Shown: positions 23,412 through 34,225 of the stretch, piece after piece
Position numbering within the stretch: the first letter of the stretch is position 1
Layout of the letters: every line of letters starts with the position of its first letter
Assembly: GCA_030680405.1 (NCBI GenBank)
Contig: JAUXVT010000063.1
Coordinates: 1-47,366 of the forward strand
DNA from: Thiobacillus sp.
GTDB taxonomy: Bacteria; Pseudomonadota; Gammaproteobacteria; Burkholderiales; Thiobacillaceae
Direction of reading: 5' to 3'
Length of the DNA: 47,366 nucleotides
Made by a program: the position numbers and the translations under genes
The notes under the pieces: generated by a model
The model's input: the letters and a program-made list of their open reading frames with translations, nothing else
Told to the model about the DNA's origin: nothing
Database searches by the model: none

Positions 23412-24086
23412 TTATTGATGGGCCGGGGAGAGGCTCTGTTCAACCAGTTGAATGCGTCGGGCGAGCCGAGCCTGTTCAGCGGCATTGCCCTGGGCGGCTG
23501 CCTGTTTTTGCTGCAGTTTCAGGTAGGTCAGCAGGGGCTGCCGCCAGCCTTGCGACGAGGCAGTTTCCGTGGCCAATGCCAGCGCGGCGGCATCAGCTTC
23601 CTGACGCATCACCAGCAGACTGGCGTCGAGCAGGCGCGCCAGCGGGTCAGCGATCCGGCTCAGCGCTTCATGCCGCGCGCCGGCCGGCGCGCGCACCAGA
23701 TCGTGGTGCTGAGTGGGTAGTTGGGCGACATTAAGGCCATCCCAGCGCAGGGTGACGAACTGGTAGTAGGCCTGATCCGCAGCATCCGGTTCGATACTGG
23801 CCAGCTCGGCGTACTCGGCGCAGGCGTCGTCGATCAGCATAGCGCGACGGGTGGCGCAGCGCACCAGCCACAGGCGCGCGGTCTCGGCGACGCGGCCAGC
23901 GCCGCCGGTGGCGGCAACGGCCTGCTGGAAATAGCGCTCGGCCAGCGTGTTTTCGCCCAGCAAGGCATGTTTCTGATAACGCTCGATCAGGTCAGCCGCA
24001 TCGGTCTTCCAGTCGGGCGGCGGCGGGCCACCGCTGCCGCAGGCGGTGAGCATGACCAGGCTGGCGAGCGCGAGCAGGGATTTCAT
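23412..24086 (-). CDS. Lipoprotein of the Mla-like operon
   Basis: 224 residues from ATG 24086, which overlaps the stop of the MCE gene (ATGA). The N-terminus MKSLLALASLVMLTACGSGG is a lipoprotein signal with lipobox LTAC. The mature protein is helical, Ala/Leu-rich and TPR-like in style, with no recognised domain. As the last gene of the permease-ATPase-MCE operon it may be the outer-membrane partner of the transporter, in the place occupied by PqiC- or MlaA-type proteins elsewhere, although the sequence does not resemble them to my eye. Confidence 0.72.
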   Translation of the reverse strand: MKSLLALASLVMLTACGSGGPPPPDWKTDAADLIERYQKHALLGENTLAERYFQQAVAATGGAGRVAETARLWLVRCATRRAMLIDDACAEYAELASIEPDAADQAYYQFVTLRWDGLNVAQLPTQHHDLVRAPAGARHEALSRIADPLARLLDASLLVMRQEADAAALALATETASSQGWRQPLLTYLKLQQKQAAAQGNAAEQARLARRIQLVEQSLSPAHQ

Positions 24087-25030
24087 GGCAGCTTCACCTC
24101 GGGGTCGCGCGCGAACGGCCATTTCTTGTTGATCTCGTTCACCAGCGCGCTGGCCTTGCGTACCGCATCGTCGATTTCGGCGCGCAGCTTGGCGATGTCC
24201 TGCGTTCCTTCCTTGACGTCGGCGGAAATCTCCACCGCGTTGGTCATCAGGGCATCGGCTTTTTTCAGGCTGGACTGCGCATCGTTCAGCATCAGCCGCA
24301 CCTGGGCCAGCGACTCCCGGGTCTGCTCGGCCACACCGTCCTGCGCAAACAGCCATTGATCGGTCTTGGCAGCCATGCCGTCCATCTTCAGCGCCAGACC
24401 GTCAAGATTGGTGATGAGCGCGCGGGTCTTGTCGAGCGAGTCGGTCACCGCGCGGGCTTTTTCCGGGCTGCCGAGTAGGCTTTCCAGCATCCCGTATTCG
24501 CCGGTCATGCGTCCGGTCACGGTCTGTACGTTGGCGAGCGTGGCGTTGATTTCGCCGTCCTTGCGGGTGAGGTGCTCGACGTTGTCGAGAATCGCCTTGA
24601 CCCGTTCGACCAGCAGCGGAATTTCCTTGCTGATGTCGGAGGTGAGCAGCAGCATGGTGGAATTGTCTGGCAGCGCGGGGGCATAGAGGTCGGGGGAGTC
24701 GACGCGGATCCTGGCGCCGCCGACGATGGGCTTGTCGAGGGTGAAGGTGCTGTTTTCCTTCAGCCATTTGGCATTGCGGCCGAGAAACTCGGTGTGGATG
24801 ATGATGCCGCCCTCTTCATTCATGCCCAGCGTGGTGACGCGGCCGATTTCGATGCCGGAAAACACCACCGGCACGCCAGGCGCGACGCCGTCGGCGCTTG
24901 CTGCGGCGAGCTGCAGGTGGAAGGTATCCTCGAAAAAACCGCGCGCATGCAGCAGATAGACCAGGAAGACGCCAGCCAGCAGCAGTGAGGCGGCAGTAAA
25001 CAGTCCGACCTTGAAATGCAGTTTGTTCAT
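24083..25030 (-). CDS. MCE-domain (MlaD-like) protein
   Basis: 315 residues. One N-terminal membrane segment (about 8-28, FKVGLFTAASLLLAGVFLVYLL) is followed by an MCE domain (about 38-115): DGVAPGVPVVFSGIEIGRVTTLGM and GGARIRVDSPDLY. A long helical region (about 130-300) follows, as in larger MCE proteins that form tubes across the periplasm. It should bind phospholipid and work with the permease encoded upstream. The start overlaps the ATPase-like gene stop, and the end overlaps the lipoprotein start. Confidence 0.87.
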   Translation of the reverse strand: MNKLHFKVGLFTAASLLLAGVFLVYLLHARGFFEDTFHLQLAAASADGVAPGVPVVFSGIEIGRVTTLGMNEEGGIIIHTEFLGRNAKWLKENSTFTLDKPIVGGARIRVDSPDLYAPALPDNSTMLLLTSDISKEIPLLVERVKAILDNVEHLTRKDGEINATLANVQTVTGRMTGEYGMLESLLGSPEKARAVTDSLDKTRALITNLDGLALKMDGMAAKTDQWLFAQDGVAEQTRESLAQVRLMLNDAQSSLKKADALMTNAVEISADVKEGTQDIAKLRAEIDDAVRKASALVNEINKKWPFARDPEVKLP

Positions 25031-25434
25031 TCTTGATAAAGTGCCTGGTTCCAGCTGAAGTCGAAAATTTCCCAGGTGCCAGTCATTTCTGCCTGTGCCG
25101 CCAGTTGCCGGATGAAGGCAGGATAGGGCACATCGTAAAGCATGGCGCCGGGGCGGTCGATCACCAGGCGGGGGCGCTTGAGGATGATCGCGCGTGCCAG
25201 CTTGGTCACGAAACGCTGCGCCGGCGTCATGTCGGGGTCGCGCAGCAGGGCGATGTCGGCATGCCCGAGTTGATCCAGCATCGCCTGCGCCTGTTGGGTC
25301 GATTCGACGGCGCCGTAATGGCGCTGATACAGCGGTATCAGCGCAATGTTGTCGAGTGCCGACAGGTTTGCCCGCAGCGGCAGATCGAGCGCAACGCGTG
25401 CCACGTCGTCGGGCAGGTCAGCGACCGCAGCCAT
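25027..25434 (-). CDS. Degenerate ABC ATPase-like protein of the Mla-like operon
   Basis: 135 residues from the first in-frame ATG (25434); the frame stays open upstream to about 25485 and beyond inside the permease gene, so the start is uncertain. It matches the middle and end of an MlaF-type ATPase: ANLSALDNIALIPLYQRHYG (Q-loop region), TPAQRFVTKLARAIILKRP in place of the LSGGxxQR signature, and LVIDRP in place of the Walker B LLDEP. No Walker A is present. It overlaps both neighbours (ATGA at its end), so it is translated within the operon. ATP hydrolysis is not expected; it may be structural, with a true ATPase supplied elsewhere. Confidence 0.68.
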   Translation of the reverse strand: MAAVADLPDDVARVALDLPLRANLSALDNIALIPLYQRHYGAVESTQQAQAMLDQLGHADIALLRDPDMTPAQRFVTKLARAIILKRPRLVIDRPGAMLYDVPYPAFIRQLAAQAEMTGTWEIFDFSWNQALYQE

Positions 25435-25460
25435 CAGCGCAGCGCGGTCGTCGAAAGGGG

Positions 25461-26255
25461 TCAGATGTATTTGAGCGCTAATGACACCACCTCGATCGCC
25501 ACAATGGCAAAGAACACCCGCATCATGCCGCGCAGCACCGAAACCGGGACCATGAAGAGCTTTTTCGGTGTTTCGAGCCCGGCGGTGACCGGGATCAGGG
25601 TGACTGCCAGCCCGAACAGGGCGCATTTGACGATGAGCCCGACCATGATCTTGAAATCGAAAATTTTTGCGATGGTTTGGGTATACGGCCCGAAGCCCGC
25701 CGTGCTCATGCCGTAGATGGTGAGGTAGCCCATCAACAGGGCGAGCAGCCCCGCCAGGCCGGCCAGGGTGACGACCGAGACCACTCCGCCAATCAGCCGC
25801 GGCAGAAACTCGAACTGCATCGGCGGAACCTTGCAGTGCGCCAGCGCATCCAATTCGTTGTTGACCTGCATCAGGGCGACTTCGGTGTTGATCGCGCTGC
25901 CGGAACGCAGCGCGATGAAGAGCGCAGTCAGGAAAGGCAGCAGTTCGAGCACCAGCACGCGAATGGTCATTTCGCTGGCGAATTCGGTGAGGCCGAAGTC
26001 GCGTGCGGTGGACAGAATGATGGTGATGATGAGCCACGAAATAACCAGTGTGTAGCCAAGGAAAACATGCAGAATCTGCACGGCGGTAAAGTAAACCTGC
26101 TTGACTACCACGTCAAAGGTGGCGCGGTTCCAGGTGGTGCGATCCAGCAGCAGCAAGCCGGCCTTGGCCAGAAAGGTAAACATGCCGTAACCGACGGTGA
26201 ACCAGCCGACGACCTTGGCGCCGAGCGATTCGATGGAAGTTGCAAGAAAATTCAT
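25461..26255 (-). CDS. MlaE-family ABC permease
   Basis: 264 residues with about five membrane segments. Typical MlaE content: VLELLPFLTALFIALRSGSAINTEVALMQVNNELDAL, FLPRLIGGVVSVVTLAGLAG and the C-terminal AGLETPKKLFMV. It forms the inner-membrane part of a phospholipid transporter. It is the first gene of a four-gene minus-strand operon with the ATPase-like, MCE and lipoprotein genes. It diverges from the SH3/M48 operon. Confidence 0.88.
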   Translation of the reverse strand: MNFLATSIESLGAKVVGWFTVGYGMFTFLAKAGLLLLDRTTWNRATFDVVVKQVYFTAVQILHVFLGYTLVISWLIITIILSTARDFGLTEFASEMTIRVLVLELLPFLTALFIALRSGSAINTEVALMQVNNELDALAHCKVPPMQFEFLPRLIGGVVSVVTLAGLAGLLALLMGYLTIYGMSTAGFGPYTQTIAKIFDFKIMVGLIVKCALFGLAVTLIPVTAGLETPKKLFMVPVSVLRGMMRVFFAIVAIEVVSLALKYI

Positions 26256-26278
26256 CGTGGCATCTTAACGCCATCAAA

Positions 26279-26314
26279 GGCGCTTGTACCATCGATGGCG
26301 CTTGCACCGTCGGG
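26279..26314. repeat. 18-bp tandem repeat in a divergent promoter region
   Basis: Two adjacent 18-bp units, starting GGCGCTTGTACCATCGAT and GGCGCTTGCACCGTCGGG, lie between the divergent permease and SH3-protein genes. They may be a regulator-binding direct repeat. Confidence 0.4.
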
Positions 26315-26357
26315 TGACAGGCCATACAGTTTTGCAGTCAGATGGAGAAGACATACG

Positions 26358-26900
26358 ATGAAAACATTCTTGATTCCGGCAGCCGCGCTGATGCTGTGCG
26401 TTACCGCAGCGTCTGCCTGGGCTGCGCCCGGCACGGTTTTGCGTAATGACAAGCTCTACAGCCAGCCCAGTGCAAGCTCCCGCGTGACGGGAAGTGTGGC
26501 CAAAGGTGCCAGCGTCAACATTCTCGCCAAGCAGGGTGGCTGGCTGCGCGTGACCTCAGACAAAACCACTGGCTGGATCCGGCTGCTGTCGGTGCGTGCG
26601 GGTGCGGGCGGACTGGGCGGGGCGGGGCTGGGCGATGTGGTGGGCGATGTGGTGGGCGCTGCCACCACCAAGTCCGATCCCAGTCGCGTCGTCACGGTGG
26701 CCGGCCTGCGTGGGCTTAATGACGAAGACCTAAAGCAGGCCAAATTCAATGCTGACGAACTGGAACGGCTGGAAGCCTTGAGTGTGACAGCAACGCAGGC
26801 CAGAAATTATGCCGGCCAGTCGGGTCTGGCCGCGGTCAATGTGCCGGGCTTGCCCGAGCCCAAGCCTGCTCAGGCTTCATCGCCATGGGAGAACAACTGA
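26358..26900 (+). CDS. Exported SH3-domain protein
   Basis: 180 residues from ATG 26358. The signal peptide MKTFLIPAAALMLCVTAASAWA precedes a bacterial SH3 domain (about 25-78): VLRNDKLYSQPSASSRVTGSVAKGA, then GWLRVTSDKTTGWI. A Gly-rich linker (about 80-105) and a helical tail with a Pro-rich end follow. It is probably periplasmic and binds the cell wall. The stop overlaps the start of the M48 protease gene by one base (TGATG). This layout (SH3 protein then M48 protease) suggests a shared periplasmic role. Confidence 0.83.
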   Translation: MKTFLIPAAALMLCVTAASAWAAPGTVLRNDKLYSQPSASSRVTGSVAKGASVNILAKQGGWLRVTSDKTTGWIRLLSVRAGAGGLGGAGLGDVVGDVVGAATTKSDPSRVVTVAGLRGLNDEDLKQAKFNADELERLEALSVTATQARNYAGQSGLAAVNVPGLPEPKPAQASSPWENN

Positions 26901-27853
26901 TGAAAATCAAACTAATTGTATTGGCGATTTCGCTGGTTGCTTCCAGCGGCGTTGCAGCCGGATTCGACTTCGGAAAGTTGCTCGAAGAGCGCATCAACAA
27001 GGAACTGAACAAGGATAAACCGACGCAGCCGGCGCCCGCGCAGCAGCCCGCGCAGACCCCCGGCCAGGCGCCTGCAGCGGCACAAAGCGCCGCTGCCCCC
27101 CCGCCTTCGGCCAAACAGAAAATTGATGCCCGGCAACTCGGCTTTGCGCTGTTCGGCGATTACTCGCTTGAAGAGGAGACGCGCATCGGCAGGCAGATTT
27201 CCGGCAACCTGCTGGGCGCGGTGCCGCTGGTGCGCGACGACAAGCTGCAACGCTATGTCAACCTGGTCGGCAACTGGCTGGCGCTGCAGAGCGGACGCAA
27301 GGATGTCACCTGGCGTTTCGGCGTGCTCGACACCGAGGACATCAACGCCTTTGCCGCGCCGGGGGGCTACATCTTCGTGACCAAGGGCCTGTATCGGCGA
27401 CTCAACAATGAGGCCGAACTGGCCGGCGTGCTGGCGCACGAAATCGCCCACGTCACCAAGAAGCATCATCTCAAGGTACTCAAGCAATCCAGCCTGATTG
27501 GCGCGCTGGGGCAGGCCGCCAGCAGCAAAGCGAAGGATAGCGACCAGGTGGTGCAGAACCTGATCGGCAACGGCGCCGAAATCATGGCGCGCGGGCTCGA
27601 CAAGAACGCCGAATTCGAGGCCGATCGCGTCGGCGTCGTGTTTGCCGCACGTTCCGGTTACACCCCGTGGGGTTTGCCTGATGTGTTGCAGGACCTGGCC
27701 GGGTTGCCTGCCAAAGACAGCCGCACCGGCCTGCTCTACAAAACCCACCCGCACCCGGCTGATCGGCTGGCGGCACTGGGCGAGGCCGTGGGCGGGCGTC
27801 TCGATGCCGTTCGCGGCAAGGAACTGGCCGACCGTTTCTACCGCATTCGGTGA
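26900..27853 (+). CDS. M48-family metalloprotease
   Basis: 317 residues from ATG 26900. A signal peptide (MKIKLIVLAISLVASSGVAAG) is followed by a Pro/Ala/Gln-rich linker (about 38-75). The protease domain has the zinc motif HEIAH in AGVLAHEIAHVTKKH and the downstream glutamate ligand in NAEFEADRVGV. The C-terminal part KTHPHPADRLAAL is typical of the BepA/LoiP-type periplasmic group. It would degrade misfolded envelope proteins. The stop overlaps the GTG start of the cyclase gene. Confidence 0.88.
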   Translation: MKIKLIVLAISLVASSGVAAGFDFGKLLEERINKELNKDKPTQPAPAQQPAQTPGQAPAAAQSAAAPPPSAKQKIDARQLGFALFGDYSLEEETRIGRQISGNLLGAVPLVRDDKLQRYVNLVGNWLALQSGRKDVTWRFGVLDTEDINAFAAPGGYIFVTKGLYRRLNNEAELAGVLAHEIAHVTKKHHLKVLKQSSLIGALGQAASSKAKDSDQVVQNLIGNGAEIMARGLDKNAEFEADRVGVVFAARSGYTPWGLPDVLQDLAGLPAKDSRTGLLYKTHPHPADRLAALGEAVGGRLDAVRGKELADRFYRIR

Positions 27854-30066
27854 GTCGCGCCTTTTCTAGGCTGGCGCAGGCGGGGCTGTCTGCGCTGTTT
27901 GTCCTGCTGATCGCGGCGCATGTTTCGGGACTGATCCATATCGCCCCCATGCAGCGCGCCGAGGCCTGGCTGTATGACGCCTGGCTGAAGCGCACTGCGC
28001 CGGCCGGGATGGATGACCGCGTGGCCATCCTCGACATCGACGAGGCCAGCTTGAAAAGCGTCGGCCGCTGGCCGTGGAGCCGCGACACCATGACTACGCT
28101 GGTCGAGCAGTTGTTCGACCGCTATGGCGTGGCGGCGGTCGGCTTCGATGTGGTGTTTGCCGAACCGGACACGAGTTCGGGCCTCGATACCCTCAAACAG
28201 CTGGAACAACGCGATCTGGCGGGCAGCCGTGATTTCAGGGCGGCACTCGAACAGCTTGCGCCGCGCCTCGATTACGACGCCCGCTTTGCGCGGGTGCTCG
28301 CCGAACGTCCGCTGTCGTTGGGCTACTACTTCATTCCAGAAGGCTACGGCGACGCCAAAACCGGCATGTTGCCGTCGCCGTCCCTGCCTGCCGCTGCGTT
28401 TGGTACGCTGCAGCCCGGTATGCCGCCGCCCACGGGCTATGGCGCGAATCTGGCCGCCTTCCAGCAGGCGGCGCAGGGCGCAGGATTTTTCAACATGCGG
28501 GCCGACGAGGATGGCACGGCGCGCCAGATGAATCTGGTCAGCCCGTATGGCGCAGGCTACTATTTGGCGCTGTCGGCTTCCACGCTGCGGGTGGCGTTCG
28601 GGGGCGATCCGGCCATTGCCGGCGTCGATCAACAGGCCTTGCTAGGGCGGCAGTATGTTTCACCGTGGGTGGAAGTGGGTGGCATTCGCGTCCCGCTCAG
28701 CGCGGACGGCACCGTACATGTACCGTACCGTGCCGGTTCGCCGTTTCCCTACATTTCAGCGGCGCAGGTGCTGATCGGCAAGGCGCCGCTGGAACAGCTG
28801 GAAAACCGCATCGTGCTGCTGGGATCGACCGCGCCGGGACTGGCCGATCTGCGCGTGACGCCGTTTTCCAACGCCTTATCGGGGGTCGAAATTCATGCCC
28901 ACCTGATCGCCGGCATGCTCGACGGCACCACCCGCGCCACGCCGCCGTGGGCGAACGACGCGCGGCTGATTGCCGTACTGTTGCTGGGCGCGTTGCTAAC
29001 GGCGGTGCTGCTGCGTTTCGGGCCGACCATCGGCCTGGCGACCACCGCCGTCCTGCTGGCGTTGCTGCTGGCAGCCTACGGCGCGGCATGGTCGCGCTTT
29101 TGGGTGGTGCCGATGGCGGCGCCGATGCTGACGCTGTTCGGTCTGTATGCGCTCAACACTGCCTACGGCTTTTTTGCCGCAACGCGCAGCAAGCGCCAGA
29201 TCACCAAGCTGTTCGGCCAGTATGTGCCGCCCGAGCTGGCCGCCGAGATGAGCAAGGATCCGGCGCACTACACGATGGAAGGGCAGTCGCGCGACATGAC
29301 GGTGCTGTTTTCCGACATCCGCGGCTTCACCAATTTTTCCGAGAAGCTGCCGCCAACCGAACTCGCCGAAGTGCTGAACGCGTATCTTTCGACCATGACA
29401 CGAATCGTGCAGCAGCATCGCGGCACCATCGACAAGTACATCGGCGACGCCATCATGGCGTTCTGGAACGCGCCGGTGGACTTGAGCGACCACGCCGCCC
29501 GCGCGGTGCAGACCGCGCTCGACATGCAGGCAGCCCTGGTGCAATTGAACCAGGAATTCGCCGCGCGCGGCTGGCCCGAAGTGAAGATCGGCGTCGGCGT
29601 CAACACCGGGCGCATGAGCGTCGGCAACATGGGTTCGGAATTCCGCATGTCCTACACGGTGATGGGCGACGCGGTGAACCTCGGCTCGCGTCTCGAAGGC
29701 ATCACCAAACAGTACGGCGTCGGCATCCTGGTCACGCAACCCACGGTCGAGGCCGATCCGCTGCACGCCTTCATGAAAGTCGACGAAGTGCGCGTCAAGG
29801 GCAAGGAAACGCCGGTAGCGATTTATGAACCGCTGGGGCCCAAGACCGGTCTGGCCGAATCGCTGCGCCAGGATGCGGCCGAGTTCGAAGCCGCGTTCGC
29901 GCGCTATCAGGCGCAGGACTGGGACGCTGCCGAAGCTGGCCTGCGCGCCCTCAACGCCCGCGCGCCGCGCACGCTGTACGATATCTACCTCGAGCGCATC
30001 GCGCATTTCCGCGCAGAGCCGCCCCCGGCTGACTGGGACGGCGTATTCGTCTACACCACCAAATAG
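27850..30066 (+). CDS. CHASE2-domain adenylate cyclase
   Basis: 738 residues, GTG start overlapping the protease stop. An N-terminal membrane segment, a CHASE2 periplasmic sensor (about 45-360, AEAWLYDAWLKR and VAILDIDEASLKSVGRWPWSR) and about three membrane segments (about 375-445) precede a class III cyclase domain (about 480-680). The domain has both metal aspartates (VLFSDIRGFTNF and KYIGDAIMAFW), the lysine of KYIGD that favours ATP, and MGDAVNLGSRLE. It converts ATP to cAMP in response to an external signal. The C-terminal 50 residues resemble a TPR-like tail. The next gene encodes a cyclic-nucleotide phosphodiesterase. Confidence 0.9.
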   Translation: MSRAFSRLAQAGLSALFVLLIAAHVSGLIHIAPMQRAEAWLYDAWLKRTAPAGMDDRVAILDIDEASLKSVGRWPWSRDTMTTLVEQLFDRYGVAAVGFDVVFAEPDTSSGLDTLKQLEQRDLAGSRDFRAALEQLAPRLDYDARFARVLAERPLSLGYYFIPEGYGDAKTGMLPSPSLPAAAFGTLQPGMPPPTGYGANLAAFQQAAQGAGFFNMRADEDGTARQMNLVSPYGAGYYLALSASTLRVAFGGDPAIAGVDQQALLGRQYVSPWVEVGGIRVPLSADGTVHVPYRAGSPFPYISAAQVLIGKAPLEQLENRIVLLGSTAPGLADLRVTPFSNALSGVEIHAHLIAGMLDGTTRATPPWANDARLIAVLLLGALLTAVLLRFGPTIGLATTAVLLALLLAAYGAAWSRFWVVPMAAPMLTLFGLYALNTAYGFFAATRSKRQITKLFGQYVPPELAAEMSKDPAHYTMEGQSRDMTVLFSDIRGFTNFSEKLPPTELAEVLNAYLSTMTRIVQQHRGTIDKYIGDAIMAFWNAPVDLSDHAARAVQTALDMQAALVQLNQEFAARGWPEVKIGVGVNTGRMSVGNMGSEFRMSYTVMGDAVNLGSRLEGITKQYGVGILVTQPTVEADPLHAFMKVDEVRVKGKETPVAIYEPLGPKTGLAESLRQDAAEFEAAFARYQAQDWDAAEAGLRALNARAPRTLYDIYLERIAHFRAEPPPADWDGVFVYTTK

Positions 30067-30083
30067 CCACTAAAAAAACAGCG

Positions 30084-30848
30084 ATGAAACTCACCATTCT
30101 CGGCTGCAGCGGCGGTATTGGCAGTGGGCGCCACACGACCTGTCTCAAGGTCGACGACGACGTGCTGATCGACGCCGGCAGCGGCATCACCACGCTCGAC
30201 TTCGAACAACTGCTGGCAATCGATCACGTGTTCATCACCCATGCCCATCTCGATCACGTGTTGGGGTTGCCGCTGCTGCTCGACAGCGTGGGCGACCTGC
30301 GCGCCACCCCGGTGACGGTGCACGCGCTGCCCGAGGTGCTGGAGGTGTTGTCCACCCACCTGTTCAACTGGCATCTATGGCCGGATTTTCGCGAGATCCC
30401 GAATGCGGAGGCGCCGTGGGTGCGGTTTGCGCCTTTGCCGTTCGGGGCGGCGTTCGCGCTGAAGGAGCGCACGTTCACGCCGCTGCCGGTGAATCATGTG
30501 GTGCCGGCGTGCGGCATCCATCTGGCCTCGGCGGGTGGGAGCCTGGCGTTCAGCGGCGACACCACGCGCAGCCCGGCTTTTGTCGCTGCGCTCAACGCCA
30601 TTCCCGACCTGCGTCATCTCATCATCGAGACCTCGTTCGAGAATGCGCTCATCGACATTGCGCAGGCGTCCAAGCATCACTGGCCGGATTCGCTGGCGGC
30701 TGAACTAGAAACGCTCAACGTGCGCCCGGAAGTCTGGATTACCCACCTGAAGCCGGGCAACGAGGCGGCGATCATGGATGAATTGCGTGCCGCCGCTCCC
30801 GGCTGGGGATTGGCGGCCTTGCAGCAGGGGCAGGTGTTCGAGCTTTAG
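30084..30848 (+). CDS. Class II 3',5'-cyclic-nucleotide phosphodiesterase (metallo-beta-lactamase fold)
   Basis: 254 residues. The metal motif THAHLDHVLGLPLLLDS matches the class II phosphodiesterase signature HxHLDH. Further ligands are seen in VNHVVPACGIHL, LAFSGDTTRSPAF and ITHLKPGNE. It lacks a signal peptide, so it acts in the cytoplasm, where it would hydrolyse cAMP made by the cyclase encoded 17 bases upstream. A general MBL-fold hydrolase is the alternative, but the context favours a cAMP phosphodiesterase. Confidence 0.82.
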   Translation: MKLTILGCSGGIGSGRHTTCLKVDDDVLIDAGSGITTLDFEQLLAIDHVFITHAHLDHVLGLPLLLDSVGDLRATPVTVHALPEVLEVLSTHLFNWHLWPDFREIPNAEAPWVRFAPLPFGAAFALKERTFTPLPVNHVVPACGIHLASAGGSLAFSGDTTRSPAFVAALNAIPDLRHLIIETSFENALIDIAQASKHHWPDSLAAELETLNVRPEVWITHLKPGNEAAIMDELRAAAPGWGLAALQQGQVFEL

Positions 30849-30872
30849 GGCGTTAGCACGCTCTAAAGCTCG
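30839..30872. terminator. Long hairpin spanning the ends of two convergent genes
   Basis: CGAGCTTTAG (30839-30848) and CTAAAGCTCG (30863-30872), with an inner GCGT/ACGC and a G-T pair between, give a 15-bp stem with loop TAGC. It includes both stop codons; each gene ends in Glu-Leu-stop. There is no T-run, yet it probably acts as a bidirectional barrier. Confidence 0.6.
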
Positions 30873-31570
30873 CCGTTGGCGCCGGCACGCATCATGCTCT
30901 CCATTTTTTCACGGATTTCAACCACGCCCTTGCGCAGTTCCGGCGTCATGCCAATCTGCTCGCCGGCCAGGTCGAGCCAGGTGACGTCCCAGTCCAGCAT
31001 CAGCACCCAGATGTTCTTGTCTGCGTCTTCCATCACCGCGATGCGGCACGGCAGGAACACCACCATTTCCGGAATGATTTTCAGCAGCTCGCGGCCGATC
31101 GCGATGTCGCAGAAGCTGAACACCTCGACGCGCGGGGTGCCGGTGTCGCCGAGCACCGCCTGGAAATCCTTCCACATCAGGTTGCTGCCGACGAATTTCA
31201 TGTTGACCTGATTGGCGCGCAGCATCATTGATTCGACCACTTCGTCGAACGACACGCCAGGCTTGGCCTTGAGCTTGACGGCGAAATAGTTCATCGCCTC
31301 GCGCGCGTCCATCTGCATCATGCTGGCCATCATCGGCATCGCCATTTGCAGCCAGCGTTTCTTTTCTTCAGGTTGCAGAACGCGGTTCATCTGGTAGTCG
31401 CGGTAGGGCGGCGGCAGCCCCTGCTGGATCAGCACCGGACCATAGGGCGTGGGCGTGACCCCGATCCAGCTTTGGGGCAGGGTTTGCGCGGGTGGCGGGG
31501 TGGGGGATTCGGCGGCGAATGCCGGCAGGCTGCAAAACCAGGCGAGAGCGAACGAAAGGATGCGCATCAT
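30863..31570 (-). CDS. Exported DUF302 protein
   Basis: 235 residues, beginning MMRILSFALAWFCSLPAFAAE, a signal peptide. A Pro-rich linker and a Met-rich helical segment (WLQMAMPMMASMMQMDARE) precede a DUF302 domain (about 95-200: FDEVVESMMLRANQVNMKFVG, EVFSFCDIAIGRELL, FLPCRIAVMEDADKNIWV). Function is unknown; the family often occurs near sulfur or energy metabolism genes in betaproteobacteria. It is a single gene converging on the phosphodiesterase gene. Confidence 0.82.
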   Translation of the reverse strand: MMRILSFALAWFCSLPAFAAESPTPPPAQTLPQSWIGVTPTPYGPVLIQQGLPPPYRDYQMNRVLQPEEKKRWLQMAMPMMASMMQMDAREAMNYFAVKLKAKPGVSFDEVVESMMLRANQVNMKFVGSNLMWKDFQAVLGDTGTPRVEVFSFCDIAIGRELLKIIPEMVVFLPCRIAVMEDADKNIWVLMLDWDVTWLDLAGEQIGMTPELRKGVVEIREKMESMMRAGANGEL

Positions 31571-31633
31571 GGCGTGTCTCCTGGACGATGATAACTTTAT
31601 CCTACGCGTCGCGTTGCGTGCGTCAATGCGGCG

Positions 31634-34207
<2,574 letters not shown>

Positions 34208-34225
34208 GGGCGACGACAAGGGGGC

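Noticed and set aside
25677-26357. N-terminal extension of the SH3 protein frame
   Set aside because: It is antisense to the permease; the true start is the ATG at 26358 with a signal peptide.
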